Shown piece by piece: positions 24,406-33,333 of a DNA stretch of 50,863 nt. Both the position numbers and the translations under genes were made by a program. Below the pieces are notes generated by a model. The model saw only the letters and a list, made by a program, of their open reading frames with translations, ran no database searches and was not told the DNA's origin. Location of the stretch: positions 1-50,863 of the forward strand of contig NZ_JAGTAR010000039.1 in NCBI RefSeq assembly GCF_018156225.1, written 5' to 3'. The stretch is from Carboxylicivirga sediminis (GTDB taxonomy: Bacteria > Bacteroidota > Bacteroidia > Bacteroidales > Marinilabiliaceae). Position 1 is the first letter of the stretch. Every line of letters begins with the position of its first letter.

Positions 24406-25398
24406 ATGAAATTACTGTCAACGATAATACTGGCGCTGACATTGCTATGCAGTTGTTCATCCAAGAAAAAAGAAGCTGAGCTGTTAGAGCTATCTAAACC
24501 CGAATGGCTGAAAAGCCGGCCTGTGTCATCGGCCTATTTCTATGGTATAGGTACCACACCAAAGGTAGGCGGCTCTGTATTTTATGAAGAAAAAGCCAAG
24601 GAGAAGGCATTGGCTGATTTGTCTAAACAAATCAGCACAAAAATCAGCAGCGAGCAAAATCTTTACAGGATGGAAGATAACAAGGGCGTGTATGAATACT
24701 ACCAAAGCCGCGTGAGAGCCCGCTCTGAAGAATTTTTGGAAGGCTATGAGTATGTTGATAAATGGGAGGATTTAAGCAATTATTATACTTTTTACCGCCT
24801 ATCTAAAAGTGAGTTTTATGCCCGCAAAGAACAACGCAAGAGAGAGGCACTTCAGCTGTCATTGGAGAAATACCAACAGGCACAAACGGCTAACAAGCAG
24901 GCTAATTATGTATTGGCTATGGAGCTATACGCTTCGTCCATTGATGCCATTAGCGATTATCTGAATGAACAAACATCAGTTGAAACCACCAATGGCAACC
25001 TGGACATTTATGAAGCCAGCAAAGATGCCCTTAGTCAGCTCATCAACTCATTGACGATTGAATTTCAACCCAAAGAGCTATACGCTTCTTCAAACACCAA
25101 AATAAAAGAAGGAGCAGCTTTGCTGGCGGTACAGTGCCAGAATCAGCAGGCACACAATATGCCTGTTCAGTTTAACTACAGCGGTGGCTTTTTAATTACC
25201 GACCGGTTCAAAAGCAATGCCATGGGACAGGTTAAATCTCCCGCTTTAGAATATGCCAACAAGTCTGAAGAAACGCTTAAAGCCAGTATTGACCTTAAGT
25301 CACTGGGTCGCCAAATAACAAGAAACCTGATTGTAAGGCAAATAGTTGAAAAACAAAAGCCAGCTACCTCAATTATATCGATTCAGCTGGCTCAATAA
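24406..25398 (+). CDS. LPP20-family lipoprotein
   Basis: The start is the ATG at 24406, because only from here does a lipoprotein signal follow (MKLLSTIILALTLLCSC, Cys17); the frame is open further upstream inside the preceding gene. The 330-aa product begins with the LPP20-type signature KPEWLKSRPVSSAYFYGIG and EKAKEKALADLSKQISTKISSEQN. A helical region follows (about 145-230, QQAQTANKQANYVLAMELYASSIDAI) and a beta-rich C-terminal domain ends with Q-rich TSIISIQLAQ. LPP20 domains occur in flagellar and envelope assembly factors, though no flagellar genes are here. It is coupled to the TPR/CsgG-like lipoprotein gene. Confidence 0.75.
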   Translation: MKLLSTIILALTLLCSCSSKKKEAELLELSKPEWLKSRPVSSAYFYGIGTTPKVGGSVFYEEKAKEKALADLSKQISTKISSEQNLYRMEDNKGVYEYYQSRVRARSEEFLEGYEYVDKWEDLSNYYTFYRLSKSEFYARKEQRKREALQLSLEKYQQAQTANKQANYVLAMELYASSIDAISDYLNEQTSVETTNGNLDIYEASKDALSQLINSLTIEFQPKELYASSNTKIKEGAALLAVQCQNQQAHNMPVQFNYSGGFLITDRFKSNAMGQVKSPALEYANKSEETLKASIDLKSLGRQITRNLIVRQIVEKQKPATSIISIQLAQ

Positions 25399-25406
25399 TA
25401 TGTTGG

Positions 25407-25440
25407 AACCCGGATTTTAGCAGAGTCCGGGTTGTTTTTT
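25407..25440 (+). terminator. Terminator after the LPP20 gene
   Basis: AACCCGGA (25407-25414) pairs with TCCGGGTT (25426-25433) over an 11-nt loop, followed by a G and a T run that touches the stop codon of the convergent AbgT gene. Confidence 0.85.
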
Positions 25441-26975
25441 TACATGCTGTAATGTAGTACCCCTGTTGGACCTAATGGCAAACCACTTAGCAACCAAAGC
25501 GCCAGCAGTATCATCCACGAGAATAAAAACACCATTGAATAGGGCAACATCGTTGAAACAATCGTACCAATTCCTGCTTTCTCGTCATACTTCTGAAAAT
25601 ACACAATAATCAAAGCAAAGAAACTCATCATGGGTGATATGATATTGGTGGCGCTATCACCAATACGATAAACCACCTGGGTCAATTCGGGCGAGTAACC
25701 CAGCATCATAAACATGGGAACAAAAATAGGCGCTAACAAGGCCCACTTGGCCGAGGCACTGCCCATTACCAGGTTGATGAGTCCGCAAAATAATGCAAAC
25801 AGCAGCATCAACGGAATAACGCTCAGGTTTAAACTCTGAATAAGATTGGCCCCGTTAACTGCCATCACCAAACCCAAATTACTCCAGTTAAAATATGCCA
25901 CAAACTGCGCTGCAAAAAACACTAACACCAGGTAAGGGCCTAATGATTTGGCAGCCTCTCCCATGGCACCCATTATATCTTTATCGCTTTTAAACTTTCC
26001 TGTTATTTTACCATAAACAACACCGCAAGTACCGGCCCACACAAATAAGACAGCCACAACACCCTTCAGTAAAGGCGATGTAAGTAGGTGACCATCGGCA
26101 CCACGCAGGAAACCACCCTCAGGCAGCAAGCCCCACAAAATAATACCAATAAAAGCCAGTGAAACCAAACCGACCCACAGCAGTCCCTTACGCTCAACGG
26201 CTGACAGCTTCTCCAGTTTAGTCTCTTCTTCCGATACTTCACCAGTATATTCACCAAATCGTGGAGCAATAATTTTTTCGGTTACCCAGGTACCTACCAA
26301 GGCCACCATAAAAGTTGATACGACCATGAAATAGTAGTTGCTCACCGGATTCACTGTATATGTTTTATCAACAATATGTGCAGCCTCTTCGGTTAATCCT
26401 GCCAAAAGCGGGTCGATAGTACCAATAATCAAATTGGCACTGAAACCACCTGATACCCCGGCAAAAGCAGCTGCCATCCCCACCAATGGATGGCGCTTAG
26501 CCACTAAAAAGATAACACCTCCGAGTGGCACTAACAGCACATAACCCACACTGGAAGCTACATTTGATATAACACCTGCCAAAATAATGACAAAAGTGAG
26601 CAAACCTTTGGGAGCAGCCAGCACCAGCTTTCGTATGAGAGCGCCTATCAGATCTGATTTTTCAGCCAGTCCGATACCCAACATCGCCACCACTACAATT
26701 CCCATTGGTGCAAAGCTGGTGAAGTTTTTTACCATCTCTGTTAAGATACGGTTTAAACCTTCTACCGATAATAAGTTGATGACATGAATGGCTTTTCCGG
26801 TAGTTGGGTGTGCAGCTGTTGCTCCCATCCAGGCAAAAAGACCTGATAGAATCAATACCACAACAGCGAAAATACCAAACAGCAAAGCCGGATGCGGCAA
26901 AATATTACCTACACGCTCAACTCCATTTAAAAACAGATCTACTAACGATTTTTTCTTCTTTACGGCGGTGCCCAT
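25440..26975 (-). CDS. AbgT-family transporter
   Basis: This 511-aa polytopic inner-membrane protein of the AbgT/MtrF family has the N-terminal GVERVGNILPHPALLFGIFAVVVL, the conserved NLIIGTIDPLLAGLTEEAA segment (about 190-210) and the C-terminal GSASAKWALLAPIFVPMFMMLG followed by RIGDSATNIISPMMSFF, matching the family's two hairpin-type motifs. Family members import p-aminobenzoyl-glutamate or export sulfonamide-like compounds; substrate and direction are not known here. The gene is monocistronic, between a convergent lipoprotein operon and the LytTR cluster. Confidence 0.92.
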   Translation of the reverse strand: MGTAVKKKKSLVDLFLNGVERVGNILPHPALLFGIFAVVVLILSGLFAWMGATAAHPTTGKAIHVINLLSVEGLNRILTEMVKNFTSFAPMGIVVVAMLGIGLAEKSDLIGALIRKLVLAAPKGLLTFVIILAGVISNVASSVGYVLLVPLGGVIFLVAKRHPLVGMAAAFAGVSGGFSANLIIGTIDPLLAGLTEEAAHIVDKTYTVNPVSNYYFMVVSTFMVALVGTWVTEKIIAPRFGEYTGEVSEEETKLEKLSAVERKGLLWVGLVSLAFIGIILWGLLPEGGFLRGADGHLLTSPLLKGVVAVLFVWAGTCGVVYGKITGKFKSDKDIMGAMGEAAKSLGPYLVLVFFAAQFVAYFNWSNLGLVMAVNGANLIQSLNLSVIPLMLLFALFCGLINLVMGSASAKWALLAPIFVPMFMMLGYSPELTQVVYRIGDSATNIISPMMSFFALIIVYFQKYDEKAGIGTIVSTMLPYSMVFLFSWMILLALWLLSGLPLGPTGVLHYSM

Positions 26976-27110
26976 ACGATAAGAGTTTTACTATTACAAG
27001 GCGCCGAAAATATAAAATTTTTAGTAGCCGACCATTATAAATACAATTAACAGAGCCTGTTATATAACATAAAGACATTTGCAACCCGTGCAACCTGTTG
27101 TTAATTAGAC

Positions 27111-27890
27111 CTAAATACCAGCTCCACTAAACCAGTTCTTAAAATGTGGCACTTTCTCCCTACTAACAACCACCTCGCGGTCAAACGGCTGTTCGAACTG
27201 AATTTTCAACCGGCTGTTGGAGTGCACCAATACATCTTGTATGTGATTGATGTTAACAATAAACGAGCGACTGATGCGGTAGAAAGTAGCCGGATTCAGC
27301 AACTCCTCCAGTTCTTCCAGCTTATAGTCAATAATGTAGCGATTACCTTTGGACGTCAGGATAAAAGCATTCCGCCCTTCAGCGTAAAACAGCACAATTT
27401 TATCGCTGGTAACAGACTTGATGCGCTCACCCAGTTTAACCAGGAAACGCTCCTTGTAGGTTTTCCGATAGTGCAAAAGAGCTTCGTTGAGCTCCTCCAG
27501 CTTGATACGCTGACTGGCCGATGATAAGTTTTCTCGCAAACTTTCCAGCTTCTCCATACTGCGAAACAGGTCATCATAATCGAGCGGCTTCAGCAAGTAA
27601 TCGATGCTATTCACCTTAAAGGCCTGAATGGCATATTCATTATAGGCAGTGGTGAAAATAACCGGGAGGTTCAGTTGTGTTTTATTAAATATCTCGAAGC
27701 TCAGTCCATCAGAAAGATGAATATCCATAAACACCAGATCTGCCGTATTAAGCGGATTGGACAGCCACTCAACACTGGCAGCTACCGAATCAAGCACTTC
27801 AGCAACCTCAATACTGCTATCGTAGCGTTGCAACAGGTGAATCAGGTTTTTAACGGCAGGTTTTTCATCTTCGATAATAAGTACTCTCAT
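27111..27890 (-). CDS. LytTR-family response regulator
   Basis: This 259-aa protein has a receiver domain (about 1-120) with acidic pair E8-D9, phospho-acceptor D56 (VFMDIHLSDG) and K102-type lysine in YLLKPL, then a linker and a LytTR DNA-binding domain (about 155-255; ILTSKGNRYIIDYKLEELEELL, FYRISRSFIVNINHI). It is the last gene of a three-gene minus-strand unit with two kinase genes upstream and a 10-nt gap to the nearer one. Its target promoters are unknown; the exported repeat protein gene next to the operon is a candidate. Confidence 0.93.
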   Translation of the reverse strand: MRVLIIEDEKPAVKNLIHLLQRYDSSIEVAEVLDSVAASVEWLSNPLNTADLVFMDIHLSDGLSFEIFNKTQLNLPVIFTTAYNEYAIQAFKVNSIDYLLKPLDYDDLFRSMEKLESLRENLSSASQRIKLEELNEALLHYRKTYKERFLVKLGERIKSVTSDKIVLFYAEGRNAFILTSKGNRYIIDYKLEELEELLNPATFYRISRSFIVNINHIQDVLVHSNSRLKIQFEQPFDREVVVSREKVPHFKNWFSGAGI

Positions 27891-27900
27891 AAGGTTTAGA

Positions 27901-28995
27901 TTATTCTTCTTCTATTTCAAATAGAGGGATATTGATGTGTAATTGTTGATCTGTTTGGGTGATTTCAAGCTGCTTATTGTCATTAAAAAAAGCATAGGCA
28001 TTATTAATGAGTGATAAATTCCATACCCCGTTGCCATTGAGTCCAATCTTTGGATTATGATTGCATACAAAATACAACTCATCATCCTTAGTTTCAAGTC
28101 GAATTTTAAGTGGCTGAAACTCGTTTATAATAGTGCGGTTAACCAATTCCTGGATAAGTGCTGATATGGTACAGGGAATTATTTGCCTGTGCAACCATTC
28201 GCTTGGCAGCCTAGCTTCAAAATCAATGCTATTACTGTACTTGATATTCAGCAGATACAGCAACGATTGGCTGAGTTCCAGCTCTCTTTTCAGGTCAACC
28301 AACTCCACATGCCTGTTATCTAAACTGTAGCGGTATATCTTTGACAACTGATTCACAAACTGCTCGGCCATGCGCGGTTTAGCATGAACAATGGAGATAA
28401 GATTTTCAAGTCCATCATACAGCAATTGTGGATTAATCTGCATCTTAAATTTATCCAAATCCGACTCCATGCCCCTGCGTAACTCCTGCTCCTGCTTATA
28501 GTGCAACTGCTTATGAACAGCCAAAAAAGAGGTGCTGACATGGATAACACTATAAAGAATAGCCACCACACCATACACACCATTGAAAACAATCAGTTCA
28601 GTATTGAAATCGCTGATGATTAATACAAAATAGAAATACACACTTACTAAAGGCGTAATAACAAGCACAGAAAGTAGCAGACTGACTAATGGCAAAAGTA
28701 TAATTCTTGAAGAATGGGTCAAGCCCTTAAACTCATGCATTTCACCATTCTCCGGCTGTATATCTGTCACTAACGGGAAACGCTTATCCAGAGCATTTAG
28801 CAATAGCCTTAAAGTTTCCATCAGCACAAATGCCAGCAATACGGTCACCAGCACCTCCTGACTGAAGAAGTTGGCAGTGAATTGATTAAGCGTATCAAAC
28901 ACCAACAGTATTAAAACATAAACTACCATCCCGATAGGAAATGGTAGCAGAAACCTAAGCCACTTTTGCTGTTTACTAATAGTTGGTGCTTTCAT
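27901..28995 (-). CDS. LytS/YehU-type membrane protein lacking the phosphorylatable histidine (pseudokinase)
   Basis: This 364-aa protein has several membrane helices in the first 160 residues, then a His_kinase-type region. Where active members read PHFLFNTLN this one reads INPQLLYDGLENLI, with Q190 in place of the phospho-accepting histidine. The ATP-binding N-box (normally LVENAIKHG) is reduced to LIQELVNRTIIN and the G-box to GNGVWNLSLI. It is therefore predicted to be unable to autophosphorylate or bind ATP normally. Its start overlaps the stop of the intact kinase gene (TAATG), so 1:1 synthesis and a heteromeric sensor are plausible; that is inference. Confidence 0.85.
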   Translation of the reverse strand: MKAPTISKQQKWLRFLLPFPIGMVVYVLILLVFDTLNQFTANFFSQEVLVTVLLAFVLMETLRLLLNALDKRFPLVTDIQPENGEMHEFKGLTHSSRIILLPLVSLLLSVLVITPLVSVYFYFVLIISDFNTELIVFNGVYGVVAILYSVIHVSTSFLAVHKQLHYKQEQELRRGMESDLDKFKMQINPQLLYDGLENLISIVHAKPRMAEQFVNQLSKIYRYSLDNRHVELVDLKRELELSQSLLYLLNIKYSNSIDFEARLPSEWLHRQIIPCTISALIQELVNRTIINEFQPLKIRLETKDDELYFVCNHNPKIGLNGNGVWNLSLINNAYAFFNDNKQLEITQTDQQLHINIPLFEIEEE

Positions 28996-30113
28996 TAGAA
29001 ACTAATGATTTTATGTTTAAACAGTAATGGTAAAATTACCGAAAATGATTCATTTTTAGTTATCTCTATCTCTTTTGAAGTAAAATAGCCATATCGTTTC
29101 CTGATATTTTCAAGTCCCACCTTATGAGACACATGGTTCTCCGGCTTTTTTAATAATTGGTTATCGACCTCAATAAATCCAGGCTTGCGTTCAAAATTAT
29201 TAACCACCTCTATCCCATGCTGTTCATCGGAGCGAATAACTATCTGCAACGGCTTATCCTCAGAGAAATGATTGTGTTTAACCGCATTCTCAACCAGTAA
29301 CTGCAGGGTCATTGGCGGAATATAGCTATCCATACTCACCTTGTCGAGTTCGATGGTGAGCTGCAATGCCTTTTCAAACCTTATCTTCAGTAAGAAATAG
29401 TATGCATGTATAAAGTCCACCTCTTGCTTCACCGCCACCAACTCTTTTTGATGACTATTAAGAATATACGTAAATGTTTGTGCAAACTTTCGAATAAAGC
29501 CTTCGGTAGTGGCGGCATCGCGATGAATGAGTGATGCAATGGTATTGAGGGTATTAAACAAATAATGCGGGCTTAACTGGCTTTTTAATATCTCGTATTG
29601 CAGTTTAAGCCGCTCGCGCACCATTTGCTCACTTTCAATATTAGCCTGTATAAAACTGGTAAATGAATACTGATAAAGATCAACCATTATAAATACAAGG
29701 TTGGTGAGTAAGAAAATGATGAAGAACTTGATGGTTGCATCGCCCATGTCCTCCATGAACAGGCCAAAGGATATACCATCGTACTTAATAACAATCAGCA
29801 GTTTAATGCATATCCACAACATTAGCCCTGCCACAATGGTATTTATAACAAACTGAATAATAAACCTGGAGAACATGCCCTTTAACCATGGATAGAATTT
29901 ATTGAGAGCACGGCCGACAAGTGTCAGCACCCCAAATATCAACCACGAACTAAGAGTGAAAAAGGACAAAGAATCAATGTGTTGGGTTAAAGGTGGTAAA
30001 AACCCATTCTCACTATAGAACAAATACAGGAAAGCCAGTACACCATAGAGTGTACTGACTAATATCTGTGTCATTAGTTTTTTCGACGAATATAATTGGG
30101 TGTTGGTTATCAT
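28995..30113 (-). CDS. LytS/YehU-type sensor histidine kinase
   Basis: This 372-aa membrane kinase has about four membrane helices (roughly 15-35, 50-70, 85-110, 128-150), a linker helix and the His_kinase domain with H183 in LKSQLSPHYLFNTLN. The ATP-binding N-box is LLVENAVKHN (about 275-284) and the G-box VGLENIRKRYGYF (about 335-347). All catalytic motifs are intact. It is the first gene of the kinase-pseudokinase-regulator unit. There is no large extracytoplasmic sensor domain, so the signal is probably sensed in the membrane. Confidence 0.92.
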   Translation of the reverse strand: MITNTQLYSSKKLMTQILVSTLYGVLAFLYLFYSENGFLPPLTQHIDSLSFFTLSSWLIFGVLTLVGRALNKFYPWLKGMFSRFIIQFVINTIVAGLMLWICIKLLIVIKYDGISFGLFMEDMGDATIKFFIIFLLTNLVFIMVDLYQYSFTSFIQANIESEQMVRERLKLQYEILKSQLSPHYLFNTLNTIASLIHRDAATTEGFIRKFAQTFTYILNSHQKELVAVKQEVDFIHAYYFLLKIRFEKALQLTIELDKVSMDSYIPPMTLQLLVENAVKHNHFSEDKPLQIVIRSDEQHGIEVVNNFERKPGFIEVDNQLLKKPENHVSHKVGLENIRKRYGYFTSKEIEITKNESFSVILPLLFKHKIISF

Positions 30114-30216
30114 GGTGTCACTAAGTTATGGCATTAATTAGTTTTTTCGCAATAGACTAGACTCCATATTTAAGACCTAATAGTCTTTTTTTAACACTAG
30201 TCCCGCTAATTTTAAC

Positions 30217-32082
30217 CTAGTTTAATGTTTTCAACACCCTGTTTTTCTCGTATTCAGATTCCAGATCTTTGGTCATCGATTTAAAAATATATGCTGTTGA
30301 TGAACTGCTATTGCTGATATATGGACTCAAACGAACCAATACCGCGGCACGTTCAACATCAACATCAATTTGCTGTGTACATTCAATGACCTTAGCAGCT
30401 ATCTCATCATTCATCACCGGACTATCAATCACATAACGCAACAGCTCTTCAATAGTGCTATTCTGATCCATTCTGTTTATCAGGCGGAAGAACTGATTAT
30501 AATTATTGGTTGACAATGGAAATTGTGCCACCACCTCGCGCATAACAGCTCCTGCTCCATGCTGGAAATCATCAACCAGGCGGTCAAGTGTTCTTAACAA
30601 ACGGTACATAGCTGGCTCTTCCAGTTTATTCTTAGCCAATAAATCGAGCATCACATTGTACATCTCCATTTCACTATCCAAACCATTGAGTGCTTCGAAA
30701 TATACATCCACCACTTCTTCATCATTAATGAATAGACGGTTAGCTTTTCGAAGTATGAGACCTTTTTGGCTATTAGAAGAAATACCTCTCGCCGTTTTCA
30801 GATAGTTGATTAACGAGGCTTTATCACTTTTTTGTGCACCTGAATCAAGCGCTGCATCAAGCAATGCGGTTGTTATCTCCCCTTTCAAAATGTAATAGCT
30901 ATCGGACATATTGTCCAGTACATCTCTGAAAACCTCCATCACTTCTTCATCTTGTGGCATATATTTAATCAGATATAGCAGCAGGGCTCCCTTTTCGCGC
31001 TCCGATGAAAAATCATCAATGGTTTGCAGCATGCTAATCCAGCTGTCATTCGATAACTTAGTTACACGCACAAGATGCTTCAACACATTACCCTTCTCTG
31101 AGTTTATCTCCATGTCATCAATGATATCGAAATAACCCTTGCGAATGGCAAAATCATTGACATAAAACTTATTGAACATGCGCAGCGTTGAGCCACGTTC
31201 TGTGTTATAATCATGCGTAGCTGTTGCCTCCAACAGTACGGCCAGTTGTTCGGTGCTTAATTTATAATTTTCCAGGATATACCTGATAAGCGTGCCTTTG
31301 GTGCTGTTTGATCTGACTTCTTTAATTTCACTCAGCACAGGTATAATATCCTGACTCTTGAGTTCATTGTCGAACACCAGGGTTTTTAGAAATGTATTTT
31401 TAGATGCCGAACTTCCGGTTTTGTATGAGGACGATTTAATCGTAAATACATTCCACTCGCTTGTATAGGAGTAGGTGGTGCCCGATGGCAACTCTTCCAG
31501 AGCATCTAAAACATCTCTGATACCTTTTGTTCTGTACAAATGTCTAACACGCGACTCAACACCCAAATCGCTTCTCTTTACGATATCTGGCAGTATCTCA
31601 CCTAGCCATTTTTTGCCTTCAGGATTAAAAGCGGTCTCGGTTTTACCAACATAGTACTCGTAGGTAATTGTACCTTTGTCGTCGGCATGTATAAATAGTC
31701 GGCGATTATTGCCAAAAGCCGTTTTATTGATTTCAACAAAACCATTCGCCGAAATTCCGGTAATCATTTTGCTATCATCCGATAAATCGATAATGCCTTT
31801 GTATTTTAGGTCAAATGGAAAATCTGATGCAACAGCTGAAATATCATACTTATCTGCAGTATAATGCTTCTTTAGCTCCATCATTTCTTCTCTGAGTTCA
31901 TCACGCTGCTGGTATATTTCCTCACGCAACTTATCACGCTCTTCAATTATCTTCTTGCGGATCTTATCGCCATCATCACTCATTTCTCCAGCCATTGCCG
32001 AAGAAGTAACCGCCAGCATCATTGCTATTAATACAATAAAGTGGCCTATTTTCGTAAATCTGTGTGTAATATTGGTTCTCAT
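30217..32082 (-). CDS. Exported helical-repeat (HEAT-like) protein
   Basis: I place the start at the ATG at 32082 (621 aa), since MRTNITHRFTKIGHFIVLIAMMLAVTSSAMAGE is a good signal peptide; the frame is open 40 codons further upstream. After it comes a highly charged coiled coil (about 38-70), a small beta-rich region, then from about 240 a series of roughly 35-40-residue helical repeats with a recurrent S-x-x-x-KG/EKG-x-x-L start (NSTKGTLIRYIL, NTERGSTLRMF, NSEKGNVLKHL, SEREKGALLLYL, NSQKGLILRK). It ends in SEYEKNRVLKTLN. These repeats resemble those found after BlaR1/MecR1-type domains in Bacteroidota. It lies 103 nt upstream of the kinase operon on the same strand and may be cotranscribed. 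Function unknown. Confidence 0.7.
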   Translation of the reverse strand: MRTNITHRFTKIGHFIVLIAMMLAVTSSAMAGEMSDDGDKIRKKIIEERDKLREEIYQQRDELREEMMELKKHYTADKYDISAVASDFPFDLKYKGIIDLSDDSKMITGISANGFVEINKTAFGNNRRLFIHADDKGTITYEYYVGKTETAFNPEGKKWLGEILPDIVKRSDLGVESRVRHLYRTKGIRDVLDALEELPSGTTYSYTSEWNVFTIKSSSYKTGSSASKNTFLKTLVFDNELKSQDIIPVLSEIKEVRSNSTKGTLIRYILENYKLSTEQLAVLLEATATHDYNTERGSTLRMFNKFYVNDFAIRKGYFDIIDDMEINSEKGNVLKHLVRVTKLSNDSWISMLQTIDDFSSEREKGALLLYLIKYMPQDEEVMEVFRDVLDNMSDSYYILKGEITTALLDAALDSGAQKSDKASLINYLKTARGISSNSQKGLILRKANRLFINDEEVVDVYFEALNGLDSEMEMYNVMLDLLAKNKLEEPAMYRLLRTLDRLVDDFQHGAGAVMREVVAQFPLSTNNYNQFFRLINRMDQNSTIEELLRYVIDSPVMNDEIAAKVIECTQQIDVDVERAAVLVRLSPYISNSSSSTAYIFKSMTKDLESEYEKNRVLKTLN

Positions 32083-32259
32083 AGGGATATTATTTAGTTG
32101 TTCATATACACTATTTGATATTACAATATTAAAACATGAGTTAGCCTGAAAAAAACAAAAAGTAGTGAGTTGTTGGAATAATGTAGTGAATTGTAGAGTC
32201 AATGAATTAAGGCTGGTTCAAATCCTTTTTTCTTAATAAGATTAGTGCGAATAATGCAT

Positions 32260-32285
32260 AAAAAAAGCGTGTATTGAATACACGC
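32260..32285 (-). terminator. Terminator of the aldo/keto reductase gene
   Basis: On the minus strand GCGTGTAT (32285-32278) pairs with ATACACGC (32274-32267) across a 3-nt loop, followed by a T run (to about 32260). It lies 42 nt past the reductase stop. Confidence 0.85.
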
Positions 32286-32326
32286 CTTCTAATACATAGT
32301 CTAAATATCACTTGAACTTAGCTCTC

Positions 32327-33322
32327 TTAAATAACCGGTTGGCAGATAGTATCAATCTTGCTCAATTCTTCAGGTGAAAACTCAACATTATTCAATGCTC
32401 CCAAATTATTATCCAGTTGTTTGGTTGATGAAGCCCCAACCAAAACAGAAGTTACCGTTTTATTACTCAGGAGCCAGGCAATGGCCATCTGCGCCAACGA
32501 CTGATGGCGTTGCTGAGCCAATTCATTCAACTCAACTATAGCCCTACGTTTGACATCGGTTAATGCCGATTCTTTCAAAAAATGTGCTTTGGCCATACGA
32601 GAGTCAGTCGGCACTTCTTTCAAATAGCGGTCGGTTAATAGGCCTTGTGCCAATGGTGAGAACGGAATACAGCCTATACCTCTCTTATCGAGTACAGTTG
32701 TCAAACCATCTTCCACCCACCGGTCGAATAAGTTGTAGCGCGGCTGATGAATCAAGCAAGGCGTTCCGAGTTCTCTCAAGATGTTTTCGGCCTTTTGTGT
32801 TTCTTCAGCTGAATAGTTTGATAAACCCACATACAGTGCCTTCCCCTGACGCACAATCAAATCAAGTGCAGCCATGGTCTCCTCCATAGGCGTTTCGGGA
32901 TCGGGACGATGATGATAAAAGATATCCACATATTCAAGCCCCATGCGCTTAAGGCTTTGGTTAAGACTTGAAACGAGGTATTTCTTTGAACCCCACTCTC
33001 CATAGGGGCCTTCCCACATGTAATAGCCCGCCTTGGTAGATATCACTAACTCATCACGGTAAGCACTCATATCCTGCTTTAATACTTTGCCGAGCGTTTC
33101 TTCTGCTGAGCCGGGCACCGGACCATAGTTATTGGCCAGATCAAAATGAGTGACGCCATTATCAAAGGCATGTAATAGGATATTACGTGCATTGCTAAAC
33201 ACATCTTCGGAACCAAAGTTATGCCATAAACCCAATGAAATGGCAGGTAGTTGGAGGCCGCTGCGACCACAACGTCTGTATAACATGTTTGCGTATCTAT
33301 TTTCTGAAGCCTGGTAATGCAT
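32327..33322 (-). CDS. Aldo/keto reductase, L-glyceraldehyde-3-phosphate reductase-like
   Basis: This 331-aa TIM-barrel oxidoreductase of the YghZ/potassium-channel-beta group has YRRCGRSGLQLPAISLGLWHNFG and the catalytic tetrad region: Asp and Tyr in HFDLANNYGPVPGSAEE, Lys in ISTKAGYYMWEGPYG and His in IFYHHRPD. The NADPH-phosphate site is near the end (VLVGASSTKQLDNN). Close relatives reduce L-glyceraldehyde 3-phosphate and methylglyoxal. It is 11 nt downstream of the M64 peptidase gene on the same strand, so they are probably cotranscribed and end at the terminator beyond. Confidence 0.88.
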   Translation of the reverse strand: MHYQASENRYANMLYRRCGRSGLQLPAISLGLWHNFGSEDVFSNARNILLHAFDNGVTHFDLANNYGPVPGSAEETLGKVLKQDMSAYRDELVISTKAGYYMWEGPYGEWGSKKYLVSSLNQSLKRMGLEYVDIFYHHRPDPETPMEETMAALDLIVRQGKALYVGLSNYSAEETQKAENILRELGTPCLIHQPRYNLFDRWVEDGLTTVLDKRGIGCIPFSPLAQGLLTDRYLKEVPTDSRMAKAHFLKESALTDVKRRAIVELNELAQQRHQSLAQMAIAWLLSNKTVTSVLVGASSTKQLDNNLGALNNVEFSPEELSKIDTICQPVI

Positions 33323-33333
33323 AGTATAGTTAT

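Noticed and set aside
30114-30216. Terminator between the helical-repeat gene and the kinase operon
   Set aside because: The only hairpin (AAGAC/GTCTT followed by T) is oriented for the plus strand, where no upstream plus-strand gene exists, and the stem is just 5 bp.
32083-32202. Earlier start for the helical-repeat protein
   Set aside because: The upstream residues lack coding character and would precede a normal signal peptide beginning at 32082.
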